Notes: generated by a model not told the origin, from the sequence alone. A stretch of DNA of 64,000 nucleotides from Bacillus sp. J37 (GCF_000518865.1 NZ_JAEK01000015.1:29485-93484), one strand, 5' to 3'. Positions 25,190 through 34,645 are shown, numbered from the stretch's first letter. Made by a program: numbers and translations.

Positions 25190-26568
25190 AGCGCAAAGTC
25201 ATTCTTTATTTCATGATTATTATCCTTCTAACCTTAAGTTTAGTCATGACGGTGTTTGGATTTGCCTTGACCAATTATTATTATCAAGGAATTGCAGGTA
25301 CTTTTCGCAGTCATGTGGAAGCGATTAATCCGATTTGGGAAAAAGGAAATGAGCTTAATTATGGCCGTTTAGAAGATTATAGTGATCTGATTATTAAAAG
25401 CTATCAATATCATTCTGCAGAATTGCAACTTTTATCAAATGATGGAGAGCTTATTCAATCAACATCTGGTTTTTATGAAGATAAAACCTATTCAATTGAT
25501 CCCGATGTCTTTTCCTATGAAACAGTTTATAAAAAGGAAGTAATGGAACAAACAGGAGAAAAAATCATTGCTGTCTACATACCACTAATGCTAGAGGGTC
25601 AGGTTGTGGGGGTGCTTCGGTATGTTTCTTCGTTAGCAAATGTCCATGCAGTCATTCTAAATCTGCTTAAATATGGAATGATGATTTGTACAGGGGTAGC
25701 AATCGTTGTCTTTCTTATTAGCCTTCGTCTTGCAGACTCGATTGTAAGACCATTTAAAAAAATCATTCAGCATACACGTGAATTATCAAAAGGACGATTT
25801 GAAAAACGATTAAATAAAATATACCCTCATGAACTAGGTGAAATGGCGAACACACTAAATTATATGGCGGATGAAATTGTCAAGATGGATCGGTTAAAAA
25901 CAGATTTCATATCCTCAATTTCTCATGAGCTCAGAACACCGCTTACAGGAATTAAAGGGTGGGTGGAAACGATAGAGTCACCGGAAGACTTAACAGAGCA
26001 GGAAGTGAAATTTGGCTTACGGATGATTCACACTGAATCTGAGCGGCTGATGAAATTAGTGGAAGATTTACTGGATTTTTCTAGGTATGAGTCAAATCGA
26101 ATCATTCTTAACCAAGTTGAAGTAAACTTTGATGAACTCGTTTACGAAGTGACATTACAGCTTCAAAAGAAAGCAAAAGAGAAAAACATCTCGATTCATG
26201 TAGAAAGTGTACCAGTTCGGCTAATGGCTGATGGAGATAAAATGAGACAAGTCATGTTAAATTTACTGGATAATGCGATTAAGTTTTCTAAGGTGAATGG
26301 TGAAATTCAACTAAATCTATACAAAAAGAATCATTTTGCTGTGCTTGAAATTAGTGACAAAGGAATAGGGATGAAGCAAGAAGAGATAACGTACATTATG
26401 GATTCCTTTTATAAAGTTGATTCAAAATCAATTGGTGCTGGACTTGGATTAGCGATCACTCGAAATATTGTCACAAAACACGGCGGGAAAATTGACGTTC
26501 TTAGTCAGTATGGAAAAGGAACAACAGTTGTCGTTCAATTGCCTTTGGTAAAGAATTCAACAAAATAA
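25186..26568 (+). CDS. Sensor histidine kinase (HAMP, HisKA, HATPase)
   Basis: 460 residues. One membrane helix at about 5-30 (VILYFMIIILLTLSLVMTVF), an extracellular domain of about 120 residues, a second helix at about 160-185, then HAMP (ADSIVRPFKKIIQHTRELSK). The HisKA box is SSISHELRTPLTG with the phosphorylated His. The ATPase shows LLDNAIKFS (N box), DKGIGM (G1) and GAGLGLAI (G2). It is a complete membrane kinase, translationally coupled to the response regulator. Together with the calcium-loop lipoprotein and asnB it forms a likely four-gene operon. Confidence 0.95.
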   Translation: MKRKVILYFMIIILLTLSLVMTVFGFALTNYYYQGIAGTFRSHVEAINPIWEKGNELNYGRLEDYSDLIIKSYQYHSAELQLLSNDGELIQSTSGFYEDKTYSIDPDVFSYETVYKKEVMEQTGEKIIAVYIPLMLEGQVVGVLRYVSSLANVHAVILNLLKYGMMICTGVAIVVFLISLRLADSIVRPFKKIIQHTRELSKGRFEKRLNKIYPHELGEMANTLNYMADEIVKMDRLKTDFISSISHELRTPLTGIKGWVETIESPEDLTEQEVKFGLRMIHTESERLMKLVEDLLDFSRYESNRIILNQVEVNFDELVYEVTLQLQKKAKEKNISIHVESVPVRLMADGDKMRQVMLNLLDNAIKFSKVNGEIQLNLYKKNHFAVLEISDKGIGMKQEEITYIMDSFYKVDSKSIGAGLGLAITRNIVTKHGGKIDVLSQYGKGTTVVVQLPLVKNSTK

Positions 26569-26597
26569 GTGAAAAATAATGGGAAGAGGTAAAGCAG

Positions 26598-28496
26598 ATG
26601 TGTGGGTTTATTGGATATATGAGTAGGAATCTAAAAGAACAAGCACTTGAAAAAAGACAAATTACTGTTGATATGACAACTATGATAACTCATCGGGGGC
26701 CAGATGATGTAGCCTATTATACGGATGAGCATATTCACCTCGGCTTCAGAAGATTAAGTATTATTGATGTTGAAAGTGGTAGACAGCCTCTTTCGTATGA
26801 TGATGATCGTTATTGGATTACTTTTAATGGTGAAATTTACAACTATATAGAGCTAAAACAAGAATTAGAGAAGAAAGGTTATAAGTTTCATACGGATTCA
26901 GATACAGAGGTAATTATAGCCTTATACAGTCATATTGGAACACGAGTTGTTAATGAATTACGCGGTATGTTTAGCTTTATTATTTGGGATCGGGAGAAAA
27001 AGGAATTATTTGGTGCCAGAGATCATTTTGGGATAAAGCCTTTTTATTATTATGAAACAGATGATGAATTTTATTGCAGCTCGGAAAAGAAAAGCATAAT
27101 TAGTGCTATTAAAGGTATCGGTAATATGGATTTAGAATCTTTACATCATTATTTGACATATCAATATGTTCCGGAGCCTCAAACGTTATCAAAAGAGATT
27201 AAGAGACTGGAGCCAGGTTGCTTTTTTACAAAAAAACTGGATGGAGCTATGATTATTCACTCCTTTTATAAGCCTACCTTTTGTCCAACGAATCAACCAT
27301 TTGCCCAAGAGGTAAAGAAGATTCAACATGTATTAAGAGATTCAGTTGCTATGCATTTACGAAGTGACGTGCCGGTTGGCGCCTTTTTATCCGGAGGAAT
27401 TGACTCATCGAGTATTGTCGCTTTGGCAAAGGAGACTCATCCACGTATAAAAACGTTTACCGTTGGATTTAAAAGAGAAGGATATAGTGAAATCGAATTG
27501 GCACAGGAAACAGCTGCAGCATTAAGTGTAGATAATCTTCATTATATTGTAACAGCTGAAGAGTTTATTAAAGAACTCCCTAAAATTGTGTGGCATTTAG
27601 ATGAACCAGTAGCAGATCCTGCTTTAGTTCCATTGTATTTTATTGCACGTGAAGCTAAAAAGCATGTAAAAGTCGTTCTATCTGGAGAAGGAGCCGATGA
27701 ATTATTTGGAGGTTACAATATATATAGAGAGCCACATTCGCTAAAATACTTGAAGCATTTTCCAAATAGTATGAAGAAAGGCTGGCTTGCATTGGCAAGT
27801 AAATTACCTGATGGTGCGAAAGGGAAAAGTTACATTGAAAGAGGTACAACGAATCTGGAAAAAAGGTATATTGGTAATGCGAAGATATTCTCTGAACATG
27901 AAAAAAGTCAGCTCCTACGAAACTATCAAGGGGACTGGACATATACAAATGTTACGAAGGGATATTATCAAACGATTAACCACCTTCATGATATCCAAAA
28001 AATGCAATACATTGACATCCATACATGGCTTCGTGGTGATATCCTCGTCAAAGCAGACAGAATGACGATGGCACATTCTCTAGAGCTGCGAGTTCCATTT
28101 CTTGATAAAGAGGTGTATAAAGTTGCATCACAACTTAGTCATGACAAAACGGTTACAAACCAACAAACAAAATATATACTTAGAAAAGCGATGGAAGGAA
28201 TTATTCCGGATTCCGTGCTAAATCGCAAAAAACTAGGATTTCCGGTTCCAATTAGGCATTGGCTGCAAAACGAGCTATTTGATTGGGCCTATCAATTAAT
28301 TATTGATAGTCAAACAGATCATTTATTTGAAAAAAATTATTTGTTATTTTTATTATCAGAACATCAAAGAGGGGTACATGATAACAGCCGTAAAATTTGG
28401 ACAGTATTAATTTTTATGATATGGCATCAAGTCTATGTCGAAAGAAAATACGACTTTCATCAGCTTTCTATGGAGAGAGAAACGGTTGTCGTATAA
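26598..28496 (+). CDS. asnB: Asparagine synthase (glutamine-hydrolysing), AsnO/YisO-like
   Basis: 632 residues, the usual length. The mature N-terminal nucleophile is Cys2 (MCGFIGYMS). The glutaminase domain has HRGPDD and FNGEIYNYIEL. The synthetase domain has the PP-loop GAFLSGGIDSSSI and GEGADELFGGY. It makes asparagine from aspartate, glutamine and ATP in the cytoplasm, and some paralogues amidate other substrates such as cell-wall precursors. It follows the histidine kinase by 29 bases, so it may be an output of the two-component system; a cell-wall-linked role would fit that setting. That is inference. Confidence 0.93.
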   Translation: MCGFIGYMSRNLKEQALEKRQITVDMTTMITHRGPDDVAYYTDEHIHLGFRRLSIIDVESGRQPLSYDDDRYWITFNGEIYNYIELKQELEKKGYKFHTDSDTEVIIALYSHIGTRVVNELRGMFSFIIWDREKKELFGARDHFGIKPFYYYETDDEFYCSSEKKSIISAIKGIGNMDLESLHHYLTYQYVPEPQTLSKEIKRLEPGCFFTKKLDGAMIIHSFYKPTFCPTNQPFAQEVKKIQHVLRDSVAMHLRSDVPVGAFLSGGIDSSSIVALAKETHPRIKTFTVGFKREGYSEIELAQETAAALSVDNLHYIVTAEEFIKELPKIVWHLDEPVADPALVPLYFIAREAKKHVKVVLSGEGADELFGGYNIYREPHSLKYLKHFPNSMKKGWLALASKLPDGAKGKSYIERGTTNLEKRYIGNAKIFSEHEKSQLLRNYQGDWTYTNVTKGYYQTINHLHDIQKMQYIDIHTWLRGDILVKADRMTMAHSLELRVPFLDKEVYKVASQLSHDKTVTNQQTKYILRKAMEGIIPDSVLNRKKLGFPVPIRHWLQNELFDWAYQLIIDSQTDHLFEKNYLLFLLSEHQRGVHDNSRKIWTVLIFMIWHQVYVERKYDFHQLSMERETVVV

Positions 28497-28536
28497 ATAA
28501 AATGAAGATAAAGCATATGAAAGAAGAGAAGAGTAA

Positions 28537-29043
28537 ATGAAAAAATCAATTGGGTTAACGGGGCTTGTTTGTTTCTTATTAGTTGGATGTAATCCTAAAC
28601 CAACAACGGAAGTAATAAATGAACCCGTCGATAAAACAATGAAAGAAGCGGATATAGCTGGAATAGAACAAGCAACAACTGTAAGTAAACGAGAAGATTA
28701 TTTGAAAAAGCTTGCTGAGATTGAACAAAGTCTTGCTGAATTTGATCAGGCATTAGAAAACGGGTCAACTGTTGAATTAAAGCAGGCCCAAGGTGAAATT
28801 CTTACAAGATGGGATAATATGTTAAATGAAATTTACCAAGCACTCGAAGAACAGCTTTCTCCAAGTAATATGGAAAAATTAAGAGAAGAACAAAGGGAAT
28901 GGATCAAATACCGTGATGATGCTGCAAAAGATGCTGCCGCTAAATACGAAGGCGGGACGATGGAATCACTGGAATATATAAGCGTACAAGCAGGGCTAAC
29001 AAAAGAAAGATGTTATGAATTAGTTGAAAAGTACATGGAGTAG
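28537..29043 (+). CDS. LprI/DUF1311-domain lipoprotein
   Basis: 168 residues. The signal ends with the lipobox FLLVGC at residue 18. The C-terminal 85 residues match DUF1311/LprI (LTRWDNMLNEIYQALEEQL, REEQREWIKYRDDAAKDAA, YISVQAGLTKERCYELV), a family that includes secreted lysozyme-inhibitor-like proteins. It is 40 bases downstream of asnB and ends at a terminator, so it may be the last gene of the envelope operon. It should be anchored on the outer face of the membrane. Confidence 0.85.
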   Translation: MKKSIGLTGLVCFLLVGCNPKPTTEVINEPVDKTMKEADIAGIEQATTVSKREDYLKKLAEIEQSLAEFDQALENGSTVELKQAQGEILTRWDNMLNEIYQALEEQLSPSNMEKLREEQREWIKYRDDAAKDAAAKYEGGTMESLEYISVQAGLTKERCYELVEKYME

Positions 29044-29054
29044 CCCCTGTAATT

Positions 29055-29087
29055 AATCCGCTTGCCAAAGAGGAAAGCGGATTTTTT
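29055..29087 (+). terminator. Terminator after the DUF1311 lipoprotein
   Basis: AATCCGCTT pairs with AAGCGGATT and is followed by TTTTT. It probably closes the transcript that starts at the VCBS lipoprotein. Confidence 0.88.
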
Positions 29088-29314
29088 ATATAGGAATTCA
29101 AGCATTATGATGTAGCTTTATATTTTTATTATATAAGGAGTAGAACATTGAATAAATTTAAATAAAAACCTTAAACATGTTGAATAAATAGATAATGAAA
29201 TATGGATATATATGTTAAAATTTTATGTGATATTGTGAAATGAATGTAAAAGAGGTTCGAGTATGTAATTTATGAATATGTTTTTGTTCAAAAAATATAG
29301 AGGGGGAAATTGCT

Positions 29315-29710
29315 ATTTTAAAAAGAAAAATGTTAACTGCTATTCTCAGTAGTTTGATATTTGCACTTATCTTTTCAGTACTTGGTGGCTTCGAAGTGGA
29401 CAGATTTTTTAATTTGTATTTTAATTTATATTTTTTAAACCTTATGTTTGTCATGACGTACGGAGTTATTGTTTCCTTCTTTAGTGACTGGCTTAGTAGG
29501 AAGGTTTCTAAAAGAACGGTTACTCGCGAAATTACTTCCTTCATATTTCATTGTTGCTTCGGAGCAGTATTACAGATTTTTGGTCTTGGTTCCGCTATCT
29601 TATTCTTTATTATTGACCGTTTATTAGGTAGGGTGAAGATTGGATGGCTTTCAGTAATCATTGCATTATTAATCGTAGTAGTAGTATTTATCATTTTGAT
29701 TAATTTGTAG
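29315..29710 (+). CDS. Small four-helix membrane protein, probable ATT start; paralogue of 47083
   Basis: About 131 residues. The best ribosome site (GGGGG at 29302-29306) lies 8 bases before an ATT codon that opens ILKRKMLTAILSS. The first ATG (29330) is 23 bases from that site. The paralogue at 47083 shows the same pattern with ATC (IISRKIISAS), so a non-standard start is likely for both. Four membrane segments are present, ending in GLGSAILFFIIDRLLG, which matches GASILFFITDRVLL in the paralogue. The family is not known to me beyond other Bacillus hypothetical proteins. Confidence 0.65.
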   Translation: MLKRKMLTAILSSLIFALIFSVLGGFEVDRFFNLYFNLYFLNLMFVMTYGVIVSFFSDWLSRKVSKRTVTREITSFIFHCCFGAVLQIFGLGSAILFFIIDRLLGRVKIGWLSVIIALLIVVVVFIILINL

Positions 29711-29794
29711 AAAGGTAATACCAATAACACTGTTCGTTCTGGTACATATATTGTCAGATAGAATTGTACTTTTCATTAAAGGGGAAATGTTTTT

Positions 29795-30274
29795 GTGAAA
29801 TATTTGATTCAGTACCTCATAGCATCCATGGTCATGTTTTTTTCAACGTTTGCTGCTTGGTATGAAGGAAGTGCTATCAGAGATAACCCTTGGGAATGGG
29901 AATACTCTGCCTATTTTTCGAAATTACTAAATGGTGAAATGACAAGTAGTGCGGACTTATCACAACTAGATCATTTTATATATGCAGCAAAATTTAGCCC
30001 TATCTTTCCATCGTTTATGATTTTAAGCCTATTTTATATGTTGATTTTAAGTGGTTACTTGCTCTTTAAAAGTGTAATGAAAAGAATGATTTATTTCATA
30101 TGCCTGTGTATTTTTACCTTTTTTATTGGAGTAGTTGTAACAGACTCCCCAACCATAGGAGGTAGATACTTTGCCATTATCTTTACAATCCTTGGCATTA
30201 TTCATTTAGCTCTAGCATTAGCAATTTATTTAAGGCTAAAAAAGAGAAAAGGACATTTAGAGAATTTAGTTTAA
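29795..30274 (+). CDS. DUF4306 family membrane protein
   Basis: 159 residues from a GTG at 29795 with AAAGGGG upstream. The N-terminal helix and FFSTFAAWYEGSAIRDNPWE are diagnostic of DUF4306, as is SQLDHFIYAAKF. Four membrane segments are expected (residues 5-20, 75-92, 100-115, 125-148). The family is confined to Bacillus relatives and has no known function. It is transcribed alone. Confidence 0.82.
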   Translation: MKYLIQYLIASMVMFFSTFAAWYEGSAIRDNPWEWEYSAYFSKLLNGEMTSSADLSQLDHFIYAAKFSPIFPSFMILSLFYMLILSGYLLFKSVMKRMIYFICLCIFTFFIGVVVTDSPTIGGRYFAIIFTILGIIHLALALAIYLRLKKRKGHLENLV

Positions 30275-30419
30275 TTACGAATAACTTGATTTTATATTCT
30301 TATCTTGAGTAATATGAATCTATTTTACTTACTATTTTAAGTGTATCTTCTATAAATAAGGACAGATGCAGTATAATGAATAAGAAAGTTAATAATTGTA
30401 AAAAAATGGAGGGGTTTGG

Positions 30420-31058
30420 TTGGGGGAACAATGGATACTTGAGGAGAAATTTCAAAGTGAACAATTTAATAGCTTACTAAAATGGCGTTGTGAACCTAAG
30501 AAATGGATTATTGACAAAACGAGTTCTCAATTGGTTTTAAATACCGATCAGGAAACAGATTACTGGCAAAAGACACATTACGGCTTTGAAGCAGATAATG
30601 GTCATTTTCTTTATATGAATACAGATAAGAATTTTAGGATGACAACAAAGGTCAAAACTTATCCAAAGTCAAAGTATGATCACGCAGGGTTGATGATTCG
30701 CTTTTCAAAGAATGTGTGGGTTAAAACTTCTCTGGAATTTATAACAAATACTTTGAGTAAAATGGGGACAGTAGTTACAAATGGGGGGTACTCTGACTGG
30801 TCCACACAATATATGGAGTCTAAAGAGATTGACCAATATTTTCGAGTATCCAGGATTGCTCAAAATTGCTATGTTGATTTTTCCTTGGATGGGAAAGAAT
30901 GGATGCAAATTCGCTTAGCTCACTTGGATATTCCGTCTGACTCAACCATTTCAGCTGGATTATTCGCTTGCAGCCCTCAAGGAAAAGATCTTACTGTGCG
31001 TTTTGATTTTCTTACTATCGAAGAGCTTTCTTCTGATCCAAAAGAAGCCTACCTATAA
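30420..31058 (+). CDS. DUF1349 (concanavalin-like) protein
   Basis: 212 residues from a TTG at 30420, with GGAGGGG upstream. The sequence shows the DUF1349 pattern: WRCEPKKWIIDKTSSQLVLN, DTDYWQKTHYGFEADNGHFL, HAGLMIRFSKNVWVKTSLEF, VTNGGYSDWST and SLDGKEWMQIRLAHL. The fold is a beta-sandwich related to lectin/glucanase domains, here without a signal peptide, so it is cytoplasmic. B. subtilis has similar proteins of unknown function. A family A repeat follows. Confidence 0.85.
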   Translation: MGEQWILEEKFQSEQFNSLLKWRCEPKKWIIDKTSSQLVLNTDQETDYWQKTHYGFEADNGHFLYMNTDKNFRMTTKVKTYPKSKYDHAGLMIRFSKNVWVKTSLEFITNTLSKMGTVVTNGGYSDWSTQYMESKEIDQYFRVSRIAQNCYVDFSLDGKEWMQIRLAHLDIPSDSTISAGLFACSPQGKDLTVRFDFLTIEELSSDPKEAYL

Positions 31059-31133
31059 CAAGATATGATCAATGGAGTTATTTTTCTCAAAAAGTTGCAT
31101 TCCTTCATTAAAATTCAGTAACGATCATCATCA

Positions 31134-31176
31134 ATAGAAGCGCTTATCTTGTTCAAAGATAATGCGTTTTTTTGAT
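31134..31176. repeat. Family A palindrome (copy 3)
   Basis: AAGCGCTTATCTT (31138-31150) and AAGATAATGCGTT form an imperfect stem, followed by a T run. It lies 75 bases after the DUF1349 gene. Confidence 0.7.
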
Positions 31177-31646
31177 TTTATAGCGCATGTTTAAGGTGTA
31201 AACTGACCTATGCTTTTAAGAATAATAGATTTGTTAGAAAATAAGAGGATACATAATGTTAAATGATGATGGAAAAGGTTTGTTTCAGTTGATAATACAG
31301 CAAGGTTTCTTCAGAAACTTATAACGTTTATAACGACATCATTATTAACTTAAACGTTCTATTGGATTTAATTTTTCTTTATTGTCTTTATATACTTAAA
31401 TAACATATCAAGTTAGTTTTTGATCTCAAAATCTAGTTCATTATCCATCTTTAAGTTCAATATTTTTTCAACTACTGATCTATCAAAGAGTAACCAGAAA
31501 GATTTTCTTTTCTGGTTACCCTTATAATTCGAGCGGTGATCTTTCAAATTCTACTGTTTTTTATGTGTGCTCTCATTATTTTTACGCCTTTTTTGAAGGA
31601 AAGTACTTAAAGTAAAATGATTTTTAAAAAGAAAGGGGAGCAGATG
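31177..31646. other. Intergenic stretch with one inverted repeat
   Basis: No convincing gene is seen. GTAACCAGAAA and TTTCTGGTTAC (31490-31519) form an 11-base inverted repeat with no T run, so it is not an obvious terminator. A minus-strand frame of about 44 codons crosses it (ending KMDNELDFEIKN) but has no ribosome site. Confidence 0.5.
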
Positions 31647-31805
31647 ATGGATAACCAATACTTTGTTGGCTGGGGTACACTTGCATTAATAAATGCTGCG
31701 CTTGCACAAGGAAAGAATAGGACAGGGTTAAACTGGTTTTTGCTTTCCCTACTACTAGGTCCATTAGCAACACTCATTTTGTTATTTGTTGAAAAAAGAA
31801 AATAA
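31647..31805 (+). CDS. Small two-helix membrane protein
   Basis: 52 residues from the second of two adjacent ATGs (31647), with AAGGGGAG at 6 bases; 31644 is the alternative. VGWGTLALINAALAQGK and GLNWFLLSLLLGPLATLILLFV are hydrophobic segments separated by a charged NRTG turn. The second segment resembles the small membrane proteins often found near phage shock or antiporter genes, but no family can be named. Confidence 0.6.
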   Translation: MDNQYFVGWGTLALINAALAQGKNRTGLNWFLLSLLLGPLATLILLFVEKRK

Positions 31806-32030
31806 TAAAACTGGAGTACATTATTTTCTGATTATGATTGACTAAATCAAGATAGGGTGCTGTTTGTTAAGTGGGTAGATTAAATTTGAAAGTTGGCAAG
31901 TGGAAGTTCACCATAAGACAAGTGTCGATGATGTTTTTTAGTAGTGGCAAGTCCAGTGGATGATTTAGCAACATGGGTTTTTAGAAGATTCGTGTAAAAT
32001 ATCTAATCTACACAAATGGAAATAGGTAAT

Positions 32031-32077
32031 TTAACGTCTTAATTCCTTGATAATATTAGAGTTGAGGCGTTTTTTAT
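32031..32077 (+). terminator. Terminator-like family C repeat (copy 1)
   Basis: AACGTCTTAATTC and GAGTTGAGGCGTT pair with some G-U, followed by TTTTTT. A near copy of the arrangement lies at 52071-52114. The rest of the 31806-32237 gap shows no gene. The element is 225 bases past the small gene, so it may belong to a lost gene. Confidence 0.55.
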
Positions 32078-32237
32078 TGTGAGTACCTATGGATAAGTTG
32101 AGGATGGACACCTACTATGCATTATTCTTTCGTGTGGAAACAGGCTTGGTTTAATAAAACTTAAATAACTGTAACTTTAACACCCATTTCTTCAACTAAT
32201 CTTTAGAAGGAGATTTTTACTAAAGGAGAGATTTGTC

Positions 32238-32564
32238 TTGATAAAAAGAAGGAGTTTGTTCATTACAATTTTATTTAGTTGTTTACTATATGGATGTAAT
32301 TCAGAGGATACCAAAAATGAAAAGAAAGAAGTAAAAGCAACTTTTATCGGAACAATTGAAGAAATTACAGATAATCAAATCGGACTTGTAGATATTGTAG
32401 AAGGGGAAATTCTTAGTTCTGGTAATAGAGTATCTGTCAATCTTTCGGTTAACCCTACAGAAACATTTCAACTAGGAGACAAAATAAAAGTAGGATATGA
32501 CGGTACGATAATGGAAAGTTTCCCATTGCAAATTAATACACTTACTGTTGAACCTGTTAAGTAA
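32238..32564 (+). CDS. DUF3221-like lipoprotein
   Basis: 108 residues from a TTG at 32238 (AAAGGAGAG upstream). The signal ends in the lipobox SCLLYGC. The mature domain (FIGTIEEITDNQIGLVDIVEG, VSVNLSVNPTETFQLGDKIK, VGYDGTIMESFPLQI) is the small OB-like beta fold of DUF3221 proteins, which carry this VGYDGxIxES signature. It would be tethered on the outside of the membrane. The function is unknown. Confidence 0.8.
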   Translation: MIKRRSLFITILFSCLLYGCNSEDTKNEKKEVKATFIGTIEEITDNQIGLVDIVEGEILSSGNRVSVNLSVNPTETFQLGDKIKVGYDGTIMESFPLQINTLTVEPVK

Positions 32565-32737
32565 TTTAACCGAGTAATAGAAAATTTTCTTTGTCTTATA
32601 GCTAGAACCGGAAATGTAAGGAAAGATTTCTGATGTAAATAGGCTCCTCCCCCACACCAAATGTTTGGTCTTTTAGAGATTCGACTTCTTTTTATAGTAT
32701 GTAAGACAAATTTGCTAAAAACGATGGATTTTGCAAA

Positions 32738-32777
32738 AAAATGGAACAAGAGATCTTTGGGATCCCTTGTTCCATTT
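32738..32777. terminator. Strong bidirectional terminator
   Basis: AAATGGAACAAG...CTTGTTCCATTT flank GATC/GGATC in a nearly perfect 17-base stem, with A and T runs outside. It separates the plus-strand gene region from the convergent DUF3231 gene. Confidence 0.85.
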
Positions 32778-32782
32778 GAAAT

Positions 32783-33790
32783 CTAATTTTCTGCCAACTC
32801 CTTCCTATTCGGAGTATGTGGTGGTTCTTCCAGCCATCCTCTTTCTATTAAAATGTCGGTGCCCTCCTTACCATACTGCAATATTTCAGGAATAAGTTTT
32901 GAATATTCATTAGCGAGGTCTATTCGTGCTGATGAAGCTAATGCATGACCAATATAAGTTACTCCTTGAGTATTAAGTATAGTCACAAGGTTCATGATAA
33001 GCTTTTCTGAAAAAGGAGATGTAGTAGAAGTTGACACTTCTGAGTTAACCATTGTAGTGCCAAGCAGATCTTCCTTGATTAAAGTTTGGTTTAGGAACTG
33101 AATTTGTTTTTGAGCTAATTCTTTTCCTTTTGTTAAAAATTTTTTTATTTGGTCATCTTTCACAACTTGTATAAATCCAGTGAGTAAAACTAAAGCAGTA
33201 TAGTTCCTTTCAATGTTAAAAAATATTTCAGATAGTTCAAGAACATTTAGAGGACGCTTCTTCTCGAACCATTTGGATAAAAAAGTTTCCTTCTCCTTAA
33301 TAAATTCAACTTTATCGGGATAAGGGATCATTGTTGGGCGATCGTATATTCCTTTTGAAAGCATTAAATTTACTAATGTATTATAAAGATCCAATGTTGA
33401 AGTTAAACACTTAGAGAAGAAAGATCGAATATCTTCGCGGGCAACATTAGAAATTATCATACTATAGTTTACCATAGACATACGACTCATCCCGTAAGCA
33501 TAACTGATAGGAAATAAATTAAAAAACAAAGGTGGAGCTGAAAGGTCAATATCTTCATCGGAAAATCCCTTTGGAATAGGGAAATTCTCCTTTTCAAAAA
33601 TATTCTTGATTTCCTCAATATGTTTTTGTGATATATCTAACGTTAATTGAATAATAGGTTTAACATCTTCGTTGTTCGACTGTTCCATGAAATGCTTCGA
33701 GAGACAGATAGACATGCTATCATTAATATAAGTGGCCCATAATCCTGCAATTTCTGTTGATGATAAACCTACAGTATGTTTAGTATTCAT
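32783..33790 (-). CDS. DUF3231 family protein, two-repeat ferritin-like helical protein
   Basis: 335 residues from the ATG at 33790 with AGGAG 7 bases upstream. It consists of two similar helical halves: first LSSTEIAGLWATYINDSMSI ... LDISQKHIEEIKNIFEKENF, second LNVLELSEIFFNIERNYTAL. This is the DUF3231 layout (two DUF3231 domains). Such proteins resemble spore-coat and ferritin-like four-helix bundles and are numerous in Bacillus. The site of action is unknown. No signal peptide is present. It is monocistronic. Confidence 0.85.
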   Translation of the reverse strand: MNTKHTVGLSSTEIAGLWATYINDSMSICLSKHFMEQSNNEDVKPIIQLTLDISQKHIEEIKNIFEKENFPIPKGFSDEDIDLSAPPLFFNLFPISYAYGMSRMSMVNYSMIISNVAREDIRSFFSKCLTSTLDLYNTLVNLMLSKGIYDRPTMIPYPDKVEFIKEKETFLSKWFEKKRPLNVLELSEIFFNIERNYTALVLLTGFIQVVKDDQIKKFLTKGKELAQKQIQFLNQTLIKEDLLGTTMVNSEVSTSTTSPFSEKLIMNLVTILNTQGVTYIGHALASSARIDLANEYSKLIPEILQYGKEGTDILIERGWLEEPPHTPNRKELAEN

Positions 33791-34086
33791 TGAAGAACTC
33801 CTCATAATATTGGATTTTTCTAAGATAAGTATTTGTCATAGGGGAAGAACTTATTCTTCTTTTATATAAACGAATTTTATAAATCTTGGTGAAGTACAAG
33901 AGCTAATCATCTTCAATATACGAAGGGCTGTTTTTGAATAAAACCAGTGACTTCTTTATATAAGCGGGCATTAAATAGAATAAAACTTGGAATTATAATT
34001 GGATATTTATGTTAATATAGGTGTGGAGTTGTGAAGAAGTTAGGTGATGATTGAAGGAAGGGAAGAGATCCCTATACGGGAAAGCT

Positions 34087-34539
34087 ATGATTAAAAAAAT
34101 TGATATGACGAATCCAATCCTTGCCCAAGAAGTATTACACATTCAACTACTTTCATATAAGGTAGAAGCAGAAATAATTGATTTTTATGAAATACCGCCA
34201 TTAAAAGACACAGTTGACACTCTACAACAATGTGGAGAGACTTTCTTTGGCTACTTTATCAATGAAGAGTTATGCGGCGTCATTTCTATAACAGCAGAAA
34301 ATGGAGTAATTGATATACATAGGTTATTCGTACATCCTAAACATTTTAGAAAAGGAATTGCCAAGATGCTATTGAATTTCATTGAAAGCAATAATGAAGG
34401 AAATAAAACAATGATCGTGTCAACTGGAACCAAAAATATACCAGCTGTAACCTTCTATTTGAAAAATGGATTTTTTAAAGCAAGAGAAACAACAGTAACA
34501 GAACACCTTTCTCTTACTTCTTTTATAAAGGAAATTTAA
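34087..34539 (+). CDS. GNAT family N-acetyltransferase
   Basis: 150 residues from the ATG at 34087; a TTG at 34051 is in frame but would add an unusual basic leader. The fold is complete: MIKKIDMTNPILAQEVLHIQ (strand 1 and helix 1), FFGYFINEELCGVISI (strands 2-3), IDIHRLFVHPKHFRKGIAKMLL with the acetyl-CoA P-loop, and TGTKNIPAVTFYLKNGFFKA. Substrate unknown; amines, antibiotics or protein N-termini are all possible. The short gap before it (33806-34086) contains a degenerate family A element (CTGTTTTTGAATAA). Confidence 0.85.
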   Translation: MIKKIDMTNPILAQEVLHIQLLSYKVEAEIIDFYEIPPLKDTVDTLQQCGETFFGYFINEELCGVISITAENGVIDIHRLFVHPKHFRKGIAKMLLNFIESNNEGNKTMIVSTGTKNIPAVTFYLKNGFFKARETTVTEHLSLTSFIKEI

Positions 34540-34593
34540 TATGGTTTTATTAACAACCATCGGGAGTGTATCCATAATGACGGAGGCAGATCC

Positions 34594-34645
34594 ATCTACA
34601 TAAGTGGTAGTCCTAGAGAGACTAGAAGGGGGTACTTATGTAGAT
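34594..34645 (+). promoter_or_regulatory. Long hairpin in the leader of the methyltransferase gene
   Basis: ATCTACATAAGT (34594-34605) and ACTTATGTAGAT (34634-34645) form a perfect 12-base stem. The 28-base loop itself contains AGTC/GACT. It lies 38 bases before the methyltransferase start and has no T run, so it could be a regulatory leader or a small mobile remnant rather than a terminator. Confidence 0.55.

Noticed and set aside
31400..31560. Minus-strand 44-codon frame ending KMDNELDFEIKN
   Set aside because: No start with a ribosome site, and it runs through a perfect inverted repeat; not supported.
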